Shown: one piece after another, positions 52,501 to 61,500 of the stretch
How positions within the stretch are numbered: position 1 is the first letter of the stretch
How the letters are laid out: the number at the start of each line of letters is the position of its first letter
NCBI GenBank assembly: GCA_037893245.1
Contig: JBAIAA010000019.1
Location: 682,001 to 746,000 of the forward strand
Direction of reading: 5' to 3'
DNA length: 64,000 nt
From: Crossaster papposus
Taxonomy: Eukaryota > Echinodermata > Asteroidea > Velatida > Solasteridae
Program-made: the position numbers and the translations under genes
The notes under the pieces: generated by a model
Seen by the model: only the letters and a program-made list of their open reading frames with translations
What the model was told of the DNA's origin: nothing
Databases searched by the model: none

Positions 52501-55500
52501 TACTTGAAAGTATCAAGATTGACACTGGATATGCTTAATCTACATGGCCTATGATATAAACCCTGTGTAATTTTTTTTAAATCGATAAATGTTTTCTTAT
52601 CATTATTTTACTGGAACTCTTTGTACAAATTCCCTATACCGTACCGAGGGCTAAATTTGCCCATAGTTGCTATTTTAGTCGGGCGCCGCAAAATCACGAA
52701 ATCATCATGTAGTTTTGAATAGGACCTGGCGGTCTATGTGTTTATATGTCTGTGGGTATGCAGCAAGGGTAGTTCGCGATGCGGGCGCCCTCGAACGTAC
52801 GCCGTAGACCACGCCATAACCTTCCAAAAGGACGTCTTGTCTATCTCCCCTAATCGCTCGAAAAATTCCGATCGGAATTGTGTCGCATTTGCACGCGCGT
52901 GTGACGTTGCGCGTGACGTAACAGAAACTTGACCAATGAGTCAGCAATTATGCATGTTACGTCAAGCAATTATACACGCAAGCAATTACCAACGGTGTAT
53001 ACTACCTTTACATCCGCCCATTCCTGATAATTCAAGCAATTACCAATGGTGTATCCTACCTTTAAATTTCTGACTTTGTTTAAATGCATGACAAGAACAC
53101 GGTTTGACTTTGGATTGCTGTGGTCATGAATTCCCCGTTTCGGTTTCACGAATGATCTCATTTCATATTCCGTTACCTTAGCGATCATATGTCACACCAC
53201 CACCTCCACCTCCGCCCGCATCACGGCGTGTTGATTATCCTCGCCAGGTAAAATCTCTTCTTGAATAACTTTAGTTCCACTTCCCATCCTACATCTGTTC
53301 ATGATTGCACCTCACTCATACCTGATGAGTAGTCACTGAATGCCTTACAATGTGTCACTTAATACCCGATGACTTAATTTCTGACATGTCAATGAATACC
53401 TGACTTGTACCTGACTTGTCACTGAATACTTAACTTGTCAATGAATACCCAAGTTGTCACTGAATACCTGATTTGTCACTTGTCAACTGGCTCCCCCGAT
53501 ACTTGACTTGTCACCTGACAACGTGCCACTTGCCACCTGGCCAACGTGCCACTTGTCGCCTGACAACCAGTCACAGGACAACCAGTCACCTGTCGCCTGG
53601 CAACTTGTCAACTGACCACTTGTTGCCTAGCAACTTGTCATATAGCTACTTGTCACTTGTCACCTGGCAACTTGGCCACTTGTCACCTGGCAACCTGACA
53701 ACTTGTCACTTGTCTGTTTAAAACTGTATGTGACTGAATTTCTGGGACTTGTTTGTGGACATCTGATTCCTTGACTGTTCGTAGCTGTGGCTGTTTATGG
53801 TGTAACTGTCCGTCATATATAGGATCATTGTTAACAATGAGGCATATACCAATTCCTGGTTCTGCTGTATAATCTATATATTGCTGTATGTGTGGAATAT
53901 CATTTGTCTATTTATATCCGTATCTAGAGTCCGGAGCCACCGCGCCCACCACCTCCACCCAGCTACCAGCCTTCAAAGGTTTCAACATTTATTCATGTGT
54001 TTCTTGCATGGCTTTCTGACAACAGTAGATTGAACGAATAATTTGGCTAGAGCACAAACGGTGCACGAACCGTCATCAGTCATAGAGAGACCTAGTACTA
54101 CAAAATACTAAATAGTATTCTGTAGTACATGTACTCGGTTCTTTAGCCACTTGCGGATAAAAATGACCTAAAGTTAATTCCAAATTAACAGTCAAATTAA
54201 CACTCCTGTGGAGTGTCGTGGCCGAGCGGTTAAGAGCTGGGTTTTCTGTTCCGCAGAGCGCGAGTTTGAGTCCCGGTGTCGACACGCGTGTCCTTAAGCA
54301 AGGCAATTAAACCACTATTGCTTCGTCCTTCGGATGGGACGTGAAGTTGTACATGTAGATCCCATGTGTTGTATAATTTATGATGTGTGTATATATCTTT
54401 CTCATTATAACATAAAATTGTATAATGCACGTGCAAGAACCCAGAACACTTATCGCTAAGAGAAGGGGTTTGCCCCGGTGTTCTATTCCTGGCTGACACA
54501 GCCTCTGTCTACGGGGTTCTTCTGGCTTACGAGCTACAGTGCCTTGAGCGCTTTTGAAGGATCCTTGGTTTCATTACCAGAAAATTATAATAATAATAGT
54601 CTTTTCTGATGAACAACTTAATATGTGTGATTAAACTTATGTTTTAGACCACATGTATTTGTCTGTTCAGGGCAGTCAGTTATCCAAAGGTGTCGGTCCG
54701 CAGGTGTCGGGCTTAGACACCCATGGACCCGTCTCTTACCAAGCTACGCCGTCCGTTGGCCAGCTCTCCCAGGCACCCACGTCATCTCTGCATCCTCAAG
54801 ATTGGCAATCGACGCAGGTTGATTACATTTCAATTAAGCCCGCTTTCTTTTGCCTGTCTATGTACAGTGTGTCTCAAATAAATGCAAACAGAGTATAACG
54901 GAATGCCACACGTAGAATGTGTAACCAACATGAATGATACAGGTATGGTGTGAAAGATACGTCTTTCCACTATAAAATGAGACATCAAACGTCGAAATCT
55001 GACAATTTTTGACAGATATGAGTAGTTTCCCAAGAGAATGTCGATTTGACTATGGGACCAAGTTTTCAATTTTAGGCATTGGGACAACGGTAGCCTACTT
55101 TAAATACTTGCCTATGTTAGGATAATTTTACATGCTAAAAGTGTTTACATGCTAAAAGTGTTTACAAGCTAAAAGTGTTTACAAGCCAAGTGTGTTTACG
55201 TGCTCAGCGTGTTTACGTGCTCAGCGTGTTTACGTGCTCAGCGTGTTTACGTGCTCAGCGTGTTTACGTGCTCAGCGTGTTTACATGCTCAGCGTGTTTA
55301 CATGCTCAGCGTGTTTACATGCTCAGCGTGTTTACATGCTCAGCGTGTTTACAGCATGCTCAGCGTGTTTACATGCTAAACGCTTTTTACATGCTAAATA
55401 CGTTTTACATGCTAAATGCGTTTTACATGCTAAACGCGTTTTACATGCTAAACGCGTTTTACATGCTAAACGCGTTTTACATGCTAAGCGCGTTTTACAT

Positions 55501-58500
55501 GCTAAGCGTGTTTACATGCTAAGCGTGTTTTACATGCTAAGCGTGTTTACATGCTAAACGTGTTTCACATGCTAAACGAGTTAACGTGCTATGCGTGTTT
55601 AGCATGAGGATGGGTAGTGTTTATAGCCATTGAATATTGGACACGTGCGTTTAATTAGCTAGTCAGCAATATCCACGTAAAAAAATTGCACATCTAAACA
55701 AAATCGAAAAACTTGGTCCCATGGTCAATTTAGCCTCTCTTGATAAATTACTCATAACTTTTGCAAACCTTATCATATTTGGATGTTAGGTGTGTCAATT
55801 TAAAGTGGAAATGTATATCTTTCAAACCATATACCTTAATATCGATGTTGGGTACACATTCTACGTGTGGCATTCGGTTAGATTTTGTTTGGGTTGTTTT
55901 TTTATAGAGACACACTAAATCTCATTGCCTGGTGTTGTACAATAACATCGTTGACTGTGATGTATTTCAGGAGAAAGTATGTTCCTTCATAAATGTCGGT
56001 GTTGAACTTTTCCAGTTGTACTAACAAAAACAGCATTGTGCATGTTTTTTTCCCCAGCAAGTTGTATTTACATTGTGATTGACCTTTGAGAAAAATTCTG
56101 CCAGGATTATTAGGATGTCATGCCTTAATTGTGTGGTACATGTTTCATAAAACTTCAAAATGATTACATGTACCTTTTGATTGTCAGGGTTTGAAATACG
56201 TGTGATTGTTATACCTATGTCTTGGATACATGTATTTGTATTGATTTGCATGACATGACTCATTTCAATGAGAGAAACTCTTTCTGTACCTGTTTTCACC
56301 CGCCATTTGTGAAACGTTCTTGCAAATTGAGACCGAAACTGGGCAGAGGTTTTGCGGGTGTTAGAACTTGAAAGAGGATGAAATTATCTTTTTAATACTG
56401 CTTACCGCACTTCATTCGGACATCCCGTTGACAAGTTATGCCCGTTTAAAGTTTGCATTTATGGAAATGAAAGATATGCCAAATGTTTTTCATTGAAAAC
56501 ACTTTTATTCCACATGTTTTATACTCTAACTTCAAAAAACGTGTAATAATCATCTCAAAGATTACAGATATGAATAAATCTAAAAATTAAAGAAAAAAAA
56601 ATTCCCATTTTGGACTGTGCCTAGTCCTGTCTCATTTTGCCAGGACGCCTCGAATTTATCATACTTTAACTTTCATTTATTTGCCAGAATTGTGTGTCTG
56701 GGAGTCGATACGAGTCCCGTGTTCATCCCCTGTTTAATATTGACTTGATTTCAAATGTTAAACATTTGCTCGCATGCCATACCTAAAGCAGACATAAACT
56801 AAAAGTTCCATGTAAGAATGGTTAATATTCTAATCTTAATAGCTATTAGACAACGACTGCATTGTTTTACTTGCAAGTTTAATTAACTGTAACTTGATTT
56901 CCTTCAGTTTGAATTTTTAATTTAACCTATTGTTCTTGTTTACATGCACTACAGCGCACTTCCATATTCACCCCCCAAAAAGTCTGCAAGTGTAAACCTC
57001 CAATGCACACAGCTGGAGTGCATTGGCATGTACCACTGCCATGCAATAAACAACTCTCATAGAGCAAGGGTTTAAGGACAGTGTATTGCATATACTTCAA
57101 CCGTTTGGTGTTCAGATCCTTGGAGGAGGGATTACGGTGTTTGTGTTCCTAGGCAGTTTTTCCCAGATTCAAAACGTATGACGCATAAACACGTCACGAG
57201 CAAGGCCGGGAATGTCTCTCGGCAGCGAGCAAGGCCGGAAATGCGTGGGTGTGCTTCCCGGTACCATCGGCCTGAACCCGCCTCAGTTCAAGTTTCGTTA
57301 AAAATAATCCCGCGCCTCGGCTCGGTGATGTTAAAATAATCCCGGCGCGAACTATGGTTTAAAGAGTATGGCTTATATTTTCAAAATCTGGTCAAGGTGG
57401 TTAGATATGTATCATCGATCTTCTCAAACGGGTAAAAGTTTGGAAAAAGTGTGTGTATTTGCGTGGAATTTAATACCGTGTTAAGCACTGTGCCACAGGG
57501 GTCATTGAGAAAATGCGCGCAAGTTGTTCATATGTGACCCTCTCCATCGAAATCAGGAATAAGTCTCGAAATGACTTTTTGAGATATGTACATGGTAAGA
57601 AAGGGAATTTCATAAGCTTTCTAATGATATACATCACAAGTGTGTATCTGTTTAGGTTAACGAGTTATGGTCTGATGAAGATGACAGGTGTATATTTATT
57701 TGCCAAATCCACATTCCGCGAAAAACAGCTTTGAAATAAACAAAATTGACCAAAATCATACGGACAGCGCACACAAATCCTCTTCATTTTCATCTTTATT
57801 GATCGTTTTTACATACAAGACATTAATGACAATAATCTGTGATAACTACACTTCCTAAAAATACAATGTTCAGAAAATCGACTTGGTCACGATTTTCACC
57901 CATGCGTTGACTTCAACGGCCGATTGCGTAAAACGGCCTCAGCGACTTATTCCTGATTGCGATGGAGCGGGTCACATATTAGGAATGGCTTCCGGCATCA
58001 AACCAGCTTGGACACAGTTCTGATGCTCTATACGTGTTCTCTGTCCATTTTGATATATGATTAGTTGCTGGACAGTGTTGGCGATGTTCGTCAGGCATTT
58101 GTCATGTCACAGCCACCAACTGACGCAATGAGTAATCTCGGTTTAGGTAAGTTGTACTGGTAGGTTGCACTAATAAGGACTATACCACTAATAACCAAGG
58201 TGAACATTCCAGTTAAAACAAGTATAACTGGATCAGTTGGGACCAGTTGGGACCAGTTAACTGGTTTCATCTGGTCCCAACTGGTTCAGTTAAACTGGGA
58301 ATAGGTGACTGGTTTTGAACTGGTTTTGAACTGGTTTTGAACTGGTTTTTGAGTCGGCTCAGAAGCATCAAGAGGAACAATATCAAAAGAAAGCTTATTG
58401 TCAAAGTGTATTTAAATAGCTTGTGAGTTGAACTGACTTACTGACTTGCGACTGACTTGGGACTGACTTGGGACTGACTTGGGACTGACTTGGGACTGAC

Positions 58501-61500
58501 TTGGGACTGACTTGGGACTGACTTGCGTCTGACTTGCGTCTGACTTGCGTCTGACTTGCGACTGACTTGCGACTGACTTGCGACTGACTTGCGACTGACT
58601 TGCGACTGACTTGCGACTGACTTGCGACTGACTTGCGACTGACTTGCGACTGACTTGCGACTGACTTGCGACTGACTTGCGACTGACTCGATTACAAATC
58701 TGTTCTCACCGATAATCACATCAAGAATATATATTTTGTTTGACAGAGAGTGCCCCTCCAAGGCCACCCCTACCCCAGGGGGAACTCCCCCCACCCCGTC
58801 CGCCTCCCCCAGAAGAAGAGACGGAAGCACACTTCCAGGAGGCCCCACCTAGCAACCAGCCTATTATGGTACGTCACTCATCAGAATGTAGAAAGCATTG
58901 GATTCCAGACTTGTTCTTAACATTGCTGATTTCTTTGTTGAGTTGTTACATGTAAATCGTCATAGAGTGTCGTGTGACGCCACATTAAAGGTGAAATATA
59001 GAGTGGAGGCGAGTCGCGAGTGGAGGCGAGTCGCGAGTGGAGGCGAGTCGCGAGTGGAGGCGAGTCGCCAGTGGAGGCGAGTCGCCAGTGGAGGCGAGTC
59101 GCCAGTGGAGGCGAGTCGCCAGTGGAGGCGAGTCGCCAGTGGAGGCGAGTCGCCAGTGGAGGCGAGTCGCCAGTGGAGGCGAGTCGCGCGAAGTTGAGGC
59201 GAGTCGCGCGAAGTTGAGGCGATTCGCGCGAAGTTAAGGCGAGTCGCGCCGAGTTGACGCGAGTCGCGCCGAGTTGACGCGAGTCGCGCCGAGTTGACGC
59301 GAGTCGCGCCGAGTTGAGGCGAGTCGTGCCGAGTTGAGGCGAGTCGTGCCGAGTTGAGGCGAGTCGTGCCGAGTTGAGGCGAGTCGCGCCGAGTTGAGGC
59401 GAGTCGCGCAAAGTTGAGGCGAGTCGCGCAAAGTTGAGGCGAGTCGCGCAGAGTTGAGGCGAGTCGCGCAGAGTTGAGGCGAGTCGCGCAGAGTTGAGGC
59501 GAGTCGCGCAGAGTTGAGGCGAGTCGCGCCGAGTTGAGGCGAGTCGCGCCGAGTTGAGGCGAGTCGCGCGGAGTTGAGGCGAGTCGCGCGGAGTTGAGGC
59601 GAGTCGTGCGGAGTTGAGGCGAGTCGCGCCGAGTTGAGGCGAGTCGCGCCGAGTTGAGGCGAGTCGCGCCGAGTTGAGGCGAGTCGCGCCGAGTTGAGGC
59701 GAGTCGCGCAAAGTTGAGGCGAGTCGCGACGAGTTGAGGCGAGTTGAGGCGAGTCGCGCCGAGTTGAGGCGAGTCGCGCGAAGTTACTTTTCCTAAGACG
59801 CGTTTTAGCGTTTCGTAAAATCTGCCCCAGGTCTGGTAGGGTATGGGTACAGGCTCACTAATGAGTGACAGTAAACATTGCTGTTCTGTACTTTGCCTTT
59901 GTAGAAAGCTGCCTATGACTTGCATTTGGAGACGCAGAAGTGGTCCAGCCAGGGAAACGATTTGGTGGCAGCTGCTAAGAAGATGGCCATCTTGATGGCT
60001 CAAATGAGTAAACACGTCAGGTAGGCAATGCATTATCAGTTGGGGTGTTAATTTGTGAGGTGTGACCTGCTCTACAAAAAAGGGTATTATGAAATTGAGC
60101 TATATACATTTAATAAATACCTAGGAGAGTTGCTGGCTTCTGATTGGTCGAGACTCGATCACGCGGAGTGGATTATCAGGTAGTAATATCATGGCTTTCA
60201 AGAAGAAGCGAATAAATGTTCCCTGAACCAGCATTAATCAAGCATCATGTAAGCCAATGATTGGCCGAATGCAACAGTTCTACGGTAACTTGTAACAAGG
60301 ACGCATCAAATCTTGATACTGCGCGCTATAAATGTAAGCATCATGTAAGCCAATGATTGGCCGAATGCAACAGTTCTACGGTAACTTGTAACAAGGACGC
60401 GTCAAATCTTGATACTGCGCGCTATAAATGTACGCGTAGAACGTTTGTATCTATACGCGCGGCATTTTTCAAAATGCGCGTGTCGTCTGTTAACGCTAGC
60501 ACGTTGCTATGCACGGTGGGCATCAGTGGTCAGCTAGTGTGGTCTCAAAGTATGGGTTATAATAACAACACATATTGAAGAGACAGGGTACCATGCATAA
60601 GTTAAAACATGGCCCCTAAACATGAACACAAAACGCTGGAAATATCGCCGAAAGAAAAGTCACGAAATTTGGAGCATTTTCACAATTTTTCTCGTTAAAA
60701 GGGTATTTATTAAAGGTAATAACAGTGCGAGGACCCGATTATTACTGCGTGATAATGACCGGGTTTGGGGATGACCGCTGGTAATGGACCTCGCCTTCGG
60801 CTCGATCCATTACCAGCAGTCATCCCCCAGCCCGGTCATTATCACGCAGTAATAACCGGGTCCTCGCACTGTTATTACCTAAGTATGTGACCTGCTCCCA
60901 CAAAATGAGCATAAAGTCAGAAATTTTCAAAGTTTAGATTTTGATATTTCTGAAATGTGTAGATCAAGAGCTTTCAAATGGTATATGTGACCCAGCACGA
61001 GTAAATGAGACACTTTGCGGCAAAAATGAAAATTGGAATTTTGATTTCATCATTTAAAGTTTGTTTAGCTTTAAATGATGAAATCAAAATCTCAATTTTC
61101 ATTTTTGCCGCAAAGTGTCTCATTTACTCGTGCTGGGTCACATATAACACGTGGGGGGTATCACACTTGATAAGAAAGTTACAGCCTTAGAAACTCACGG
61201 AGTCGACACATAACACCAATTAGTTTTGGAGATAATAGCCTTTAAGGTTGTGTACACGAAAACTGTGGAATATTTCTCACATAGTTAATGATTAACCCTT
61301 TGCACTCAGCCCCGCGCTACATCTGACTTATAAGTCCCTTAACCCTTAGCACGCTACCATTCATATACACACGTATTCCCATGGCGCTGGATTCCCTGTG
61401 CAAGTCACTAAGTAATGCACACTAATATGTTCCGATGCTTTTTTCTCTATGATGGGTGTGTTTTACAGGAAAATGCAACATAAACTATTTGTTCAGTATG

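Noticed and set aside
54211-54285. Functional tRNA-Ser/Leu gene
   Set aside because: The tRNA-like head runs directly into a SINE body and (TAA)n tail, so it is a SINE.
58917-60033. Minus-strand frames of 264 and 357 codons
   Set aside because: Most of the length is the 17/20-bp minisatellite and the N-terminal part is antisense of exon 25.
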